Of a stretch of DNA of 64,000 nucleotides, positions 25,999 to 35,826 are shown one piece after another. The stretch's first letter is position 1; each line of letters opens with the position of its first letter. Below the pieces are notes generated by a model that searched no databases, was not told the DNA's origin, and saw only the letters and a program-made list of their open reading frames with translations. A program made the translations under genes and the position numbers. Origin of the DNA: SAR324 cluster bacterium (GTDB lineage Bacteria; SAR324; NAC60-12); the NCBI GenBank assembly GCA_015232315.1, contig JADFZZ010000017.1:1-64000 (forward strand), given 5' to 3'.

Positions 25999-26565
25999 CT
26001 AAGGTTCTAACTGGAGTTCATCTTCATAGGATGGAATTGGATCAGGCGTTCCTTCTCCACGAAAGCGTGAATGGCATTCCTTACAGCCACGTTCTTCAAA
26101 CAATTTCAACTGTTGCAGGATCTCGCGCTGACTTTTAAATTTTACGGTTTCAATCAGTTTAAGAGCCTCAGTCTTCATAACTTTTGCCAATTCCTCAAAT
26201 TCTGGAGACAAACGTCCCTCGGCATCCCAGATTGACTCTTTAGCTCTGGATTTTGGACTGATGCTTTTGACCATAAACAGACGCAAAAGATCATCGGTCA
26301 TCAATTGCAACGATTCCGCATGCGCAATGATTTGGGGACGGGCATTGATATGCTTCCGGATCAGATATTTGAGTGTCAGTGTATGCATCCCCTTGATTTG
26401 CATGACCATGCCACGATATCTGATCAAATTATTCAGGTTAGTTTTTTGTAGAGTAACATTGCGAGTTTGTGCATCTTCGGTAGACTGAGCACTGGTAATC
26501 AGTGGCACACACAACAACATGAACATCAAAACAGTTTTATATACAAGAGGGCTTGATTTTCGCAT
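25999..26565 (-). CDS. cytochrome c' / c556-like periplasmic cytochrome
   Basis: 188 residues with a signal peptide (cleavage near TSA, about 25). Predicted four-helix body with a single heme site near the C-terminus, CKECH (near 164), followed by SRFRG; this matches the class II cytochrome c layout (four-helix bundle, C-terminal heme). On the opposite strand between the second and third DUF4402 genes, so it is not part of that transcript. Its function in electron transfer or gas binding is inferred from the family. Confidence 0.78.
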   Translation of the reverse strand: MRKSSPLVYKTVLMFMLLCVPLITSAQSTEDAQTRNVTLQKTNLNNLIRYRGMVMQIKGMHTLTLKYLIRKHINARPQIIAHAESLQLMTDDLLRLFMVKSISPKSRAKESIWDAEGRLSPEFEELAKVMKTEALKLIETVKFKSQREILQQLKLFEERGCKECHSRFRGEGTPDPIPSYEDELQLEP

Positions 26566-26622
26566 ATTGATCCTTTGTTTGGAAGAAGATTGTCAAACGG
26601 TTATGCCAATAATGAGGAAAAC

Positions 26623-27204
26623 ATGAAAGTACAAAAATTTAATAAAATCTGGGCAATTTTCAGTTTGATCGTGATTATTTTTTTGGCTTCAGGACATCCA
26701 GCCCTCCCCAAAAAAGATGATGACTATGACGATAACGAACATGAGGAAGCCCAAGATGATGATTATGACAATAGAGACCACGGAAATAAGCATTACTGGC
26801 GTTTAAGAATTGAAGAACGTAGCGATTTGCGCTTTCCGACCGTTGTTTCAAATACAGACAATAATGACATCATCGTAGACCCTGAGGATTCAGGCGCTGC
26901 CGTTTTTGATGTGAAGGGTTTCCCGTATCAGGAAGTCAGGGTATTTATTTTGCATGATGAAACCTATATGTATCCTGTAGATATTACTCAGAATTCATCT
27001 AATTCTTCCGGTGACAGAGTGATCAAGGTCATGAGGTTCACTTATGGCGGTTCGTTGAGAGACCATGGAAGAGGCGGTGAAGGCTATCTGAACGCACAGG
27101 GCATGTTAACCAATATGAGAATCGGCGCAACAGCCAAACTTCAGAACCAACCCGTCCCGGGTGCCTACCTGGGACAATTGATTTTGAGAGTGGTTTACAA
27201 ATAA
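26623..27204 (+). CDS. DUF4402-like exported protein with acidic N-terminal segment
   Basis: 193 residues. The signal peptide is followed by a run dominated by Asp/Glu/Asn/His (about 30-60), then a beta domain with the family landmarks: VDPEDSGAAVF, FTYGGSLRDHG, IGATAKLQNQPVPGAYLG and a C-terminal LRVVYK. The acidic tract might bind cations. ATG 26623 has GAGGA about 6 nt upstream; a longer frame from 26575 has no site. Precedes the chaperone gene by 89 bp. Confidence 0.7.
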   Translation: MKVQKFNKIWAIFSLIVIIFLASGHPALPKKDDDYDDNEHEEAQDDDYDNRDHGNKHYWRLRIEERSDLRFPTVVSNTDNNDIIVDPEDSGAAVFDVKGFPYQEVRVFILHDETYMYPVDITQNSSNSSGDRVIKVMRFTYGGSLRDHGRGGEGYLNAQGMLTNMRIGATAKLQNQPVPGAYLGQLILRVVYK

Positions 27205-27293
27205 TTCTTTGACAGGTTTTTAGTAGATTTCTGCTAAACGAGGTGGCCCATCTAATTCAATTTCAACTCTTTACATTAACGGATGTTTTGATC

Positions 27294-28100
27294 ATGCAGA
27301 TTATAAATCGGCTCAAACAAATATCAGCAATAGCCCTCATTATTGGCAGTTATCTTGCATTTTCCCCACTTGCATGGAGTAAAGCAAATTTCACAGTAGC
27401 CCCTGGAATTGTGGAATTTGATTTGTCTCGTCCCGGGACACAGACCTTTTTACTCATCAATAGCGGTGATGAAAACATCCGACTGTTCATTCGGCCCCTT
27501 TATTTTGAAATTGATTCAAGATCATTGGCTGCGGGAGTTCACCTGCGCTCACTCACTGCGGAAGAAGAAGATATTTCATCAGTCATTCTGGTCAGCCCGC
27601 GAGTGCTAGCACTCATACCGGGAGAACGAAGAAATATACGCATTTCAGTTCGTCCCAACCGCACCTTAACACCGGGTGATTACCGTGCGCATTTGCTTAT
27701 AAAAACGCTGGGAGATCAAAAAACCGCACCTCAGCCTACGGATAGCCAACAACAGGGGATGAGCATAAAACTCGATATCTCACTGGAAACAGCCGTGGCT
27801 GTTTATGGGCGAATCGGAAACCCCGAGTTTGACTTTCAATGGGAATGTCAGACGACTCAAGAAGGAAAACTGCAGATCAACGCAATCAATCTGAGCAAAT
27901 GGCGTTATAGTGGATGGGTAGCCGTTTATGACGTGTCCAACATGGAAAACCCACTTGCCAAACAACGGTTGATTTCACTGAGAGAAAGTAAACGTCCAAT
28001 AATGTTCGATTTTTCCCCTCCTGAAAAAATGGAAATACGCTGGGGGACTGGTGAAGCCAAACAAGATGAAGGAAAAAGTCAATGTTCCATCAGCAAGTAA
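27294..28100 (+). CDS. PapD-like periplasmic chaperone
   Basis: 268 residues with a signal peptide (about 27). Two Ig-like domains of the fimbrial-chaperone type: an N-terminal domain with the G1-strand-like region around VLALIPGERRNIRISVRP, and a second domain with QINAINLSKWRYSGW. In pilus systems such chaperones cap subunits by donor-strand complementation before handing them to the usher. It lies between the DUF4402 subunits and the usher-like gene. Confidence 0.75.
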   Translation: MQIINRLKQISAIALIIGSYLAFSPLAWSKANFTVAPGIVEFDLSRPGTQTFLLINSGDENIRLFIRPLYFEIDSRSLAAGVHLRSLTAEEEDISSVILVSPRVLALIPGERRNIRISVRPNRTLTPGDYRAHLLIKTLGDQKTAPQPTDSQQQGMSIKLDISLETAVAVYGRIGNPEFDFQWECQTTQEGKLQINAINLSKWRYSGWVAVYDVSNMENPLAKQRLISLRESKRPIMFDFSPPEKMEIRWGTGEAKQDEGKSQCSISK

Positions 28101-30798
28101 CCTTTTCCTTATTTTTGGAGTGGCACAGTTCACACGAATATTTATATTATGCCTGATTTTAGTCACAGCTTGTAATATATTTGTTCAAGCTGAGGACAAC
28201 CCACTTTCCCCCCCTGCACCCCCCCAAGAATCTGCTTCTAATGATATTTTTGAGGCTTTTATTGCCTTTCAGGTACGCAAAGCAACAGGCGATACCTTTT
28301 ATCGAGTCCTCATGGATGCTGATGAACGACCCTATTTAAACATTGAAGATATCCTGTTTAACTGGTTGGAAATGTCCGGAAGTTGTGACACCGCAAAAAT
28401 TGCCTGTCATGCATTTTTACACCTTTACCAGCAAAATTATTGGATTGACGGGAAAAAATCACAATTTGGGAATTCTCGTCAAAATACCACAGTTACATTT
28501 CCAGCAGACGCACTGGTTATATCAGAGGATAAACTCTGGTTGCGTTATGACGTATGGGATCAATGGATTCCTGCTGATATTACATGGAGTTTGTCACGTT
28601 ATTTCATGAAATTTCTGCCGCAATACCCATCCCTGGTAGATCTGGCCAGTGAACGTGAAAAACAACGGGATAAATCAAGAAAAGCACAGTTAGAAAGAGA
28701 ACGGATTGATCGACTTCCAGTCATGGAACCTGATGGGATCTTTCATAATGAAATGCGCTACAAACTACGAATGGGAAGAGAAGTGAACAGTCTCCAGCAG
28801 GGTGTTCAGGTTCAGGATGCTGAGGTTTCCTACGAATACAATGCCGATCTCTATCAGGGGACGCTCCAGATTTCCGGGAATGTGAACACGACCAGCGCTG
28901 GAGAAAATGCGAAAAATTTAAGTTTTTCCACCTGGAAATATACCCGCATGGAACAAAGCCTGTTTCATCTTTTCGAGTTGGGAGATCTCAGGTTGGGCCC
29001 TACCGTGATGATGCCGTCCATCGTTTTAAATTCCGCAGTTCATTTACAACGCCTGGAACATAAACGGGGAGTCGGGAATATCAGCTTGATAGGCGTAGCT
29101 CCAGAAGGAACAGAAGTGGATTTGTATCATAATGGATATTTACTCGCCAGTACTGTGGTCAAAAAAGACGAAGCGTCTGAAGGTTTTGAAACCATTGATT
29201 TTCTGAACTTGACCAAAGGTTTTGGCTTGTACCAGTTCAAGGACATGGTGGTTGAAGGTGGAGGAATGATGTCATTGAAATTCTTTTATCCTGATGGTTC
29301 CTATAGTGAAGATGTGGTGCGTATTGCTCCGGACAACGGATTGATTCTTGCTCCATTTCAATGGGATTCCCAGGCTTATTGGGGCAAGTCACCTCTGGGG
29401 GAAATCGGACATCTCGATTTCCGTTTTGGTTTATTGAGCAATTTTTCGCTCGGAATTCACGGCTATCAGATGCCGGATGACGCATTGACCCGTCAAACCG
29501 GGTTTCAACATTCTGTCACCGCATTTGGCGGTGACATTGCACTGAGACCTTTTTATGGAATGACAATTTTGGGCGAAACCATTCAGACAGCAAATACTTT
29601 CAGTTATGGAATTCAATCGAACATATCCTGGTTGAACCCCCACGTGATTCAACTGGAAGCACGCTTTCTTGATGAACTTAGCCCCTTATATAGTTTTTAT
29701 TCTGGCGATCAACGGACACCTAAATACTATCGTGTTGGGCATAATGTGAGCTGGCGAAGCTGGTTTTTTTCGGAAGACTATCAGGAAAATACTTCAAAAC
29801 AGAAACTCAACATGAGCGTAAGGTATCGGGTATCCTCCCCTGTTTCATTATTTTCTGAGTCGGCATTTTCAAAATTCTGGAATGATCCTTCCGTGTTAGA
29901 AACTTATACCTTTGGGGGCGAATACACGACCGAATATCATGGGTATCGAGTGTCCCGGAATCTGAGTTCCATTCCATCAGTGTCTATGAGTTATCGCTTT
30001 CAGGGAAAAGACAGTTTCCCCTGGGAAGCCTCGCTGAGTGTCACCAGAAACGACGACAATCGAGTGACAGCCTCCGCAACCATCGCGTGGAAACCGTCAG
30101 ATCAATTCAACACAACCGTCAATGCCACCCAGAACAAGCAAAGTATTCAGGTTTCATGGACAGATATTCTTTCTCAGGAGAACGGCCCTGATCAACCCCG
30201 TGATTTTGGTACCGGGACCTTGAGCGGAAAAATTTCCATTCCCAAACGTAAAGAAGCTGAAAGCATCCCGTTGCAGGGCGTTGTAGTGCGGGCCGGATCC
30301 AAGCGAGGTGTTACCAATGAAAATGGAGAATACCGCATCACCGGACTTCCTCCTTATCAAACGTTAGAAGTGTCCATTGATCCTGCTTCTTTAGATGTTG
30401 GATTGGTTCCTAAAAAAGCAAGGGATATGATCCGGTTTCGTCCATCCACCCATATAGAATTTAATCCTCAACTCTCCTGGAGCACAGGACTCGACGGACA
30501 GGTCAATGTCGGTGCTGGAGTGAAAGATCCCGCCTTTGTGGAAGCTGTCGATGCTGATTTAGAAGTAGTGGCTAAAGGCAAGATTGAAGAAGATGGATTT
30601 TTTCTCATCGAAGGGTTGATTCCTGGCAAATACACTCTTCGCGTCAAAGGCATCAAACCTGTACCCCATCCTGTTCAGATTGTGGTGGAAGAAGGTATGG
30701 ACTGGATTCCAGGTATAACCTTTGAGGGCGTAGACGATGAAGTATTGCGTGAACAGCCGCTGTACGAAGATTCGTCACCAGTTTTTCAGGAAAAATAA
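28066..30798 (+). CDS. outer-membrane usher-like protein
   Basis: About 910 residues. A signal peptide (near residue 45) is followed by a proline-rich segment, then a long beta-rich region (about 240-720) with usher-like pieces: a plug-like segment GTEVDLYHNGYLLAS, FYPDGSYSEDVVRI, and barrel strands. The C-terminal domains resemble carboxypeptidase-regulatory/Ig folds (LQGVVVRAG, NENGEYRITGLPP). This matches usher architecture more by layout than by exact motif. The start codon is uncertain: ATG 28066 or GTG 28051; both overlap the chaperone gene, so translation is coupled. Confidence 0.7.
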   Translation: MKEKVNVPSASNLFLIFGVAQFTRIFILCLILVTACNIFVQAEDNPLSPPAPPQESASNDIFEAFIAFQVRKATGDTFYRVLMDADERPYLNIEDILFNWLEMSGSCDTAKIACHAFLHLYQQNYWIDGKKSQFGNSRQNTTVTFPADALVISEDKLWLRYDVWDQWIPADITWSLSRYFMKFLPQYPSLVDLASEREKQRDKSRKAQLERERIDRLPVMEPDGIFHNEMRYKLRMGREVNSLQQGVQVQDAEVSYEYNADLYQGTLQISGNVNTTSAGENAKNLSFSTWKYTRMEQSLFHLFELGDLRLGPTVMMPSIVLNSAVHLQRLEHKRGVGNISLIGVAPEGTEVDLYHNGYLLASTVVKKDEASEGFETIDFLNLTKGFGLYQFKDMVVEGGGMMSLKFFYPDGSYSEDVVRIAPDNGLILAPFQWDSQAYWGKSPLGEIGHLDFRFGLLSNFSLGIHGYQMPDDALTRQTGFQHSVTAFGGDIALRPFYGMTILGETIQTANTFSYGIQSNISWLNPHVIQLEARFLDELSPLYSFYSGDQRTPKYYRVGHNVSWRSWFFSEDYQENTSKQKLNMSVRYRVSSPVSLFSESAFSKFWNDPSVLETYTFGGEYTTEYHGYRVSRNLSSIPSVSMSYRFQGKDSFPWEASLSVTRNDDNRVTASATIAWKPSDQFNTTVNATQNKQSIQVSWTDILSQENGPDQPRDFGTGTLSGKISIPKRKEAESIPLQGVVVRAGSKRGVTNENGEYRITGLPPYQTLEVSIDPASLDVGLVPKKARDMIRFRPSTHIEFNPQLSWSTGLDGQVNVGAGVKDPAFVEAVDADLEVVAKGKIEEDGFFLIEGLIPGKYTLRVKGIKPVPHPVQIVVEEGMDWIPGITFEGVDDEVLREQPLYEDSSPVFQEK

Positions 30799-30879
30799 AA
30801 AATAGACGGGAGTGCCACTTTTTCAGCCACAAATCGTAGGGGGCAAACCTGTGTGTTCGCACTGATCCCGGGCTGACAC

Positions 30880-31002
30880 ACAATTTCAGCTTTCAGTATT
30901 AATGCAATTCAGAAGCATTATGACTCCATAGCAGAAAATATCGTTTGGCTTCCATGCCTTGATAATTCTTGAAAACTGATAGCTGACGGCTGAACGCTTA
31001 CC
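30880..31002. repeat. possible decayed hairpin repeat between usher and LysR genes
   Basis: The right part (30971-31002) repeats the AACTGATAGCTGACGGCTGA-type motif seen at the right end of the element at 35615-35771. A weak partner arm (TTCAGCTTTCAG) lies near 30884-30895. Probably a degenerate dispersed repeat; the rest of the 216-bp gap shows nothing. Confidence 0.35.
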
Positions 31003-31014
31003 AATACCCAATAA

Positions 31015-31872
31015 TTATTGGAAGGTAGTCCAGATTTCCTGGGCTATAGGTCCCATGGGTTCACCGGCTTTGCGAAGCAGGGAAATATCAAATGAGGGCT
31101 TCTGAAAATTTTTCAGTTTGAGCGGCACCAGGCTTCCAATGGCGAGTTCATTCTGAATAAAATGGGTGGGCATGATGCCCCATCCCAAGGCTGAAATCAG
31201 GATTTGTTTCTGCGCATACAAGTCATTGACCATCCATGTAGTCAATTGCTGTTGGTAGGCGGCTACGTAATCTTCCAGAGTTTGATTGACCAGAACCATC
31301 ACATAGGGTTGTAATTCCTCTATTCCTATTTCATCGTTGGCATGTGAGAGAGGAAAGGCCGGTGTGGCAACAGGAATCAACTCAATTGTCACCCATTTGA
31401 GCGATTCCAGAAGCGGGTTGGACTGACTCAGATACGTCAGGGCAAAATCAGTTTTTTGATTCAGCAGGAGTTCAGGAATATGCTTGTTGTTCTCAATACG
31501 GAGTTTGATTTTGAGGGAGGGGTGACTGGTCTGAAATAAATGCAGAATGGTCATGACTCCCGCAAGTGGACACAATGAATCCACCACCATGGTTATTTCA
31601 GCTTCAGCTCCGGTTTGAAGATATTTCGCAAAATCTTCCAGCTTATCAATCGCCTCAAGAGATTGCCTGGCTTTTTCATAAAAGGCTTTACCCTGAATAG
31701 TCAGAACGGGACCTGAGTGAGCTCTCGAAAAAATTGAAAAACCTAAATCATCCTCCAGATTCTTGATTGAAATACTGATGGCTGACCGTGAGCGGTAAAG
31801 GCCTTCAGACGCTGCCTGAAAACTACCTTTTTCCACCACAGCCATCAATCCTCTCAGTTGGTCAATTGTCAT
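31015..31872 (-). CDS. LysR-family transcriptional regulator
   Basis: 285 residues. The N-terminal winged helix-turn-helix (residues 1-60: MTIDQLRGLMAVVEKGSF, AASEGLYRSRSAISISIKNLE) is followed by a LysR-type effector-binding domain (about 90-280). GGAAGGAG before the ATG. It lies 60 bp downstream of metH on the same strand, so it may be read through from metH. Target genes unknown; LysR regulators of methionine genes (MetR) are a possibility from position only. Confidence 0.9.
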   Translation of the reverse strand: MTIDQLRGLMAVVEKGSFQAASEGLYRSRSAISISIKNLEDDLGFSIFSRAHSGPVLTIQGKAFYEKARQSLEAIDKLEDFAKYLQTGAEAEITMVVDSLCPLAGVMTILHLFQTSHPSLKIKLRIENNKHIPELLLNQKTDFALTYLSQSNPLLESLKWVTIELIPVATPAFPLSHANDEIGIEELQPYVMVLVNQTLEDYVAAYQQQLTTWMVNDLYAQKQILISALGWGIMPTHFIQNELAIGSLVPLKLKNFQKPSFDISLLRKAGEPMGPIAQEIWTTFQ

Positions 31873-31931
31873 ATTCTCCTTCCGGGAAAAGGTTCATACG
31901 TGTCTGACACTGGCTTAAACCCTCATCACAC

Positions 31932-34900
31932 TCAGGAATAGTCCGCTTCCGGATGAAAACACACCACGGCGCCGGTGGTTCCGGTCGGAATGAATTCATG
32001 GGCATCAGTCAGTCGGATTCCGAGTTTGTCAGCCTGGATCAACTGATAAAGTGTCCGGTTGTTCTGCAAATTGGTGATACCAGGGTATCCGGGACTATAA
32101 CGGGCGCCAGTTCTTTGAACGGTGCTGGTCAATTCCCGCAATTTTTCATGGAGCCATTCCGCCATGTCTTCCGCCACACGGTCGGACAATCCCTGAAGTA
32201 GCATGGCTGATTCGGTGTCGCCTTCCGCTTTGAACGTTTCAATTTGCTGTTCTGCCAGATTTCCGCCTGTAGAAATCTGAAAACCGATCACATCATACTT
32301 GCCGGAACTCACAGGATGATAAAATTGTGCCGCGGAAAACTTATCCTGATTTCCTTTGCCCAGTACAACGGTGAAATCAATTCTGGCAATTTCCTGTGTG
32401 AGATCCTCGGGAGCATACACCAGCACTTCGTCACCATCGGACTGACAGGGAAACAAACCGATGTGTCCCTGCGGAACCAGCCATTGTTTGGCTTCACACA
32501 ACGTGATCCATTTTCGTTTCATGGCGTCAACGGATTCCGGGGTCAACCCCTTTTTCTCCCAGCTATCCCTGCGTCCAAGGCGCCAGTTGAGCGCATACAA
32601 CGTTTTTTCGTCCAGCGGCAATTTGCTCAACGGCAATTGCCAGGCTGTGACCCCGTATTTAACTGGAGGTGCCTGATATTTATCAAAGGCTACGGTTCTT
32701 CGTGGAAGCGTATTGAGCAGGGATTCTGTCTTTTCACTTTGTTTGCGGGCACGTTCGTAATAGGTTTTCAGTTCTTCACGGTTTTTTTCAATGAACTGTT
32801 CTTTTTCTGCGGATTGCAGGGCTTTGATTATATTGACGCCATCCATGGCCGAAGCGCAATAAAACACATCGGGCTTGATGGCCTTGAGATCCTCCTGTCC
32901 AGCCATAGCCACATATCCTGCATGCCGCCGGTTCACCGGTGCCCCACCGATCAGCAACGGAATGGAGAATCCGGCTTCCTGCACCATGCGTGACACCGTG
33001 ATCATGTGATTGGATGTTTGCACCAGCAACGCACTCATGCCAATGGCGTCCGCCTGATGTTCACGGGCGGTTTCAATAAATTTTTCCAGCGGCACCTGAA
33101 CGCCCAGATCAATAACCCGGTAGCCATAATTTTCGAATAAGGTTTTTGCCAGATCTTTGCCGATGCTGTGCACATCCTGATAAACAGTTCCCAGAACAAT
33201 GGTGCCTTTATAGGATATTCCTCCGTCGCCAACCGTATTGCGTTTCATGAACGATTCCAGAAACCCCATCACATGTTTCATGACATCGGCGGATTTGAGC
33301 AGATGGGGCAAAGAAACTTCTCCTGCGCCAAACCGGTCTCCCAGTTCCTGCATCGCTTTCATCAGGTGTTGATTGATCAGATCCAGCGGTTGCATGTGTT
33401 GAATCACCCGGGCGGCCTGTTCCACAATTTTGTCCTGATATTCATAAGTAAATCCTTCCACCGTCACAGAACCGCCGATGCGTTCCTTGAAACCGTCCTT
33501 GATTTTTTCACAAATCGCGGTGGTGTCTGGCAGATCTTCATAGGTTTGCTTTTTAGTGACAGTCCCGCCTTTTTTAATTTCCGCGATTTCTTCAAGCCGG
33601 GCAAACGCTTCCATATCACGTTCCAGAACGACTTTGAGTCCCAGTTCATAGTCTTTGGGGTCAATACTTTCCACAGGCACATAATGGTTCGGATTCACAA
33701 TGGCCGCATCCAGTCCGCGTTTGCGTCCCTCATCCAGAAAAATGGAGGTGAGAACCAGTCGCATGTATGGTTTTTTTGCCAGACCATTGGTGAGATTGCC
33801 CACCCCAATGGTTGTTTTAATATCAGGATGCAGTGCCTTGATCCGTGGAATGGAATTGAGCGATTCCATCGAAAAATTCATGCCTTCAATCGACTCCGCG
33901 CCAATCGGAAATGCGTTCACGTCAATCAGCAGTTGGTCAGGAGTGACGCCATGAACCGCGCAGGCTTCCATGATTTTTGTAGCCAGTTCAACTTTTTTGT
34001 CCGCGGTGAGTGCGGGGCCTTCCAGGTCAGTCGCCAGAGCGATATAAAGGGGATGATGGAATTTTGTTTCTGGCACCAACGCGTCAATCTTGCTCAGTCC
34101 CGGCGCATATTCCTCAAGGGAAATGGAATTCACGATCGGACGTCCCGGATAAACCTGAATCGCGTTTTTGAGTGCGTCCACATCGAAGGAATCCAGACAC
34201 ATGGCTCCTGAAAAATCCAGAGTCATGGCCTGAATGACTTTGGGCAGAACCTCGGGAGTGCTGACAACATTGGAATCCATGCACACGTCAATAATGTCCA
34301 CGCCCAAATCCTTGACCTGTTCATTGACCACTTCTTCCAGTTCATCAAAATTGATCACCCCTGCCGGATTTTCCACGGCATCTTTTACTTTTTTGGAGCC
34401 ACGCACATTGAGACGCTCACCGATCCGGATCAGATTGCTGGTACTGTCCACCGCCACCGCCTGTTGGGGGCCTGACAAATAAACACGGGAATCCAGTTTT
34501 CTGGAAACAGGGGTGATTCCCCGAACCGCATCTGAAATCGCCTTGATATACGCCGGAGTGGTACCACAGCAACCACCCACAATGTTGACGCCCAGTTCCT
34601 TGACAAATTGGCTCAGATGCCGGGCCAGATCCTGCGGGGTTTGCTTGTAAACAGTTTTGCCATTTTCAGAAGTGGGCAAACCTGCATTGGGTATGACAGA
34701 AATCGGCAGTTTTGAATAACGTGAAAGCTTTTCCACCGTAGGACGCATCAGGTCAGGACCAATGGAACAGTTGATGCCGAACACATCAATGCCAATTCCC
34801 TGCACAGTGGTCAACGCGGCATGAATATCGGTGTTGAAAATCTGCATTTTACAAAATTGATCCACCGTGACCTGCACCATGATGGGCAGTCTGATCTTTT

Positions 34901-35531
34901 TTTCACTCATGGCACGAAGTCCACCCGCCACGGCCGCTTTCACTTCCAGAATATCCTGCTGGGTTTCATACAACAGCACATCGGCACCACCGTCAATCAA
35001 TCCCAGCACCTGATGATAAAAATTGGATTCCACCTGCGCCCAGGTTCCTTTGCGCAGATTGGCACTGGTGCTGGAAAGCACCGTATTGGACGGACCAATG
35101 GACCCAATCACAAACAGTGGTCGTCCATCATAATCCGCTTCTTTTTGATAGACAGCCTTTGCCCTGACGGCAATCTCAGCCCCAACCCGACTCATGGCAT
35201 AGGCCATTTCTTCATAGGAAATCCGGTTCAAATCAAATCCGTGCGGAATTGGCGCAAACGCACTGGTATCAAGTTGACTGAAATCATATTCCTGAAGCCG
35301 GAGAGGTGTGGCGCCAAAGGTATTGGTTTCAACCGCATGAGCGCCGGAGCGGAAATAGGCCAGATGAATTTTTTGAATGGCATCAGGATGGGAAAAACTG
35401 AGCATGTCCGACAGCATGCCAAACGCAGCGCCCCCAAAGGCATCATGGCCCAGTTCAAGGTTTTGAATCATGGTTCCCATCGCACCATCCAGTACGATCA
35501 CCTGTTGTTTCAACGCTTCCAGAAAATTCAT
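31932..35531 (-). CDS. metH: cobalamin-dependent methionine synthase
   Basis: Transfers the methyl group of methyltetrahydrofolate to homocysteine via cobalamin. 1199 residues, full length. Domains in order: homocysteine-binding barrel (1-330, zinc Cys in GINCS and GGCCGTTP), pterin-binding barrel (360-620), B12 cap (640-750), B12-binding domain with DVHSIGKDL (His ligand near 770), and the C-terminal reactivation domain with RYSPGYPG near 1140. No cobalamin riboswitch is seen upstream. GGAG just before the ATG. Confidence 0.97.
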   Translation of the reverse strand: MNFLEALKQQVIVLDGAMGTMIQNLELGHDAFGGAAFGMLSDMLSFSHPDAIQKIHLAYFRSGAHAVETNTFGATPLRLQEYDFSQLDTSAFAPIPHGFDLNRISYEEMAYAMSRVGAEIAVRAKAVYQKEADYDGRPLFVIGSIGPSNTVLSSTSANLRKGTWAQVESNFYHQVLGLIDGGADVLLYETQQDILEVKAAVAGGLRAMSEKKIRLPIMVQVTVDQFCKMQIFNTDIHAALTTVQGIGIDVFGINCSIGPDLMRPTVEKLSRYSKLPISVIPNAGLPTSENGKTVYKQTPQDLARHLSQFVKELGVNIVGGCCGTTPAYIKAISDAVRGITPVSRKLDSRVYLSGPQQAVAVDSTSNLIRIGERLNVRGSKKVKDAVENPAGVINFDELEEVVNEQVKDLGVDIIDVCMDSNVVSTPEVLPKVIQAMTLDFSGAMCLDSFDVDALKNAIQVYPGRPIVNSISLEEYAPGLSKIDALVPETKFHHPLYIALATDLEGPALTADKKVELATKIMEACAVHGVTPDQLLIDVNAFPIGAESIEGMNFSMESLNSIPRIKALHPDIKTTIGVGNLTNGLAKKPYMRLVLTSIFLDEGRKRGLDAAIVNPNHYVPVESIDPKDYELGLKVVLERDMEAFARLEEIAEIKKGGTVTKKQTYEDLPDTTAICEKIKDGFKERIGGSVTVEGFTYEYQDKIVEQAARVIQHMQPLDLINQHLMKAMQELGDRFGAGEVSLPHLLKSADVMKHVMGFLESFMKRNTVGDGGISYKGTIVLGTVYQDVHSIGKDLAKTLFENYGYRVIDLGVQVPLEKFIETAREHQADAIGMSALLVQTSNHMITVSRMVQEAGFSIPLLIGGAPVNRRHAGYVAMAGQEDLKAIKPDVFYCASAMDGVNIIKALQSAEKEQFIEKNREELKTYYERARKQSEKTESLLNTLPRRTVAFDKYQAPPVKYGVTAWQLPLSKLPLDEKTLYALNWRLGRRDSWEKKGLTPESVDAMKRKWITLCEAKQWLVPQGHIGLFPCQSDGDEVLVYAPEDLTQEIARIDFTVVLGKGNQDKFSAAQFYHPVSSGKYDVIGFQISTGGNLAEQQIETFKAEGDTESAMLLQGLSDRVAEDMAEWLHEKLRELTSTVQRTGARYSPGYPGITNLQNNRTLYQLIQADKLGIRLTDAHEFIPTGTTGAVVCFHPEADYS

Positions 35532-35614
35532 AAAACTCCGGTATATTTTAGTTATTCAATTGAGAGGACACACAAAAAGGGCGAGGAGCAAATATCAGGT
35601 CTTTCTCGAAAGTG

Positions 35615-35771
35615 GTAAGTTCTCAGCTTTCAGTTCTCAGTTTTTTTGAACTGATTGAAATTTTTATGATTTTTTATATAAGCCAAAAAGTTTCTTTGAA
35701 AGTTTGATACTCATAAAACTTTTAATTTTAATGACTTACAAAAAACTGAAGGCTGATAACTGAAAACTTAC
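35615..35771. repeat. 157-bp MITE-like element with 32-bp terminal inverted repeats
   Basis: The left arm (35615-35646) and the reverse complement of the right arm (35740-35771) match at 26 of 32 positions, both starting GTAAGTT and ending in TTTTTT. The interior is AT-rich and non-coding. It lies upstream of metH. A similar right-arm motif is at 30971-31002. It may be a non-autonomous mobile repeat or a large hairpin. Confidence 0.6.
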
Positions 35772-35826
35772 AACTCTTGAGTTCTTTCAAAAATTTGCGG
35801 AAATCATATGTTTTTTTGAGAAAATT

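Noticed and set aside
33168-34211. 347-codon plus-strand frame antisense to metH
   Set aside because: metH is continuous and full length there; composition of the antisense frame is typical of a shadow.
35532-35826. Cobalamin or SAM riboswitch upstream of metH
   Set aside because: No B12-box or SAM-motif could be recognised; the region is occupied by an AT-rich inverted-repeat element.
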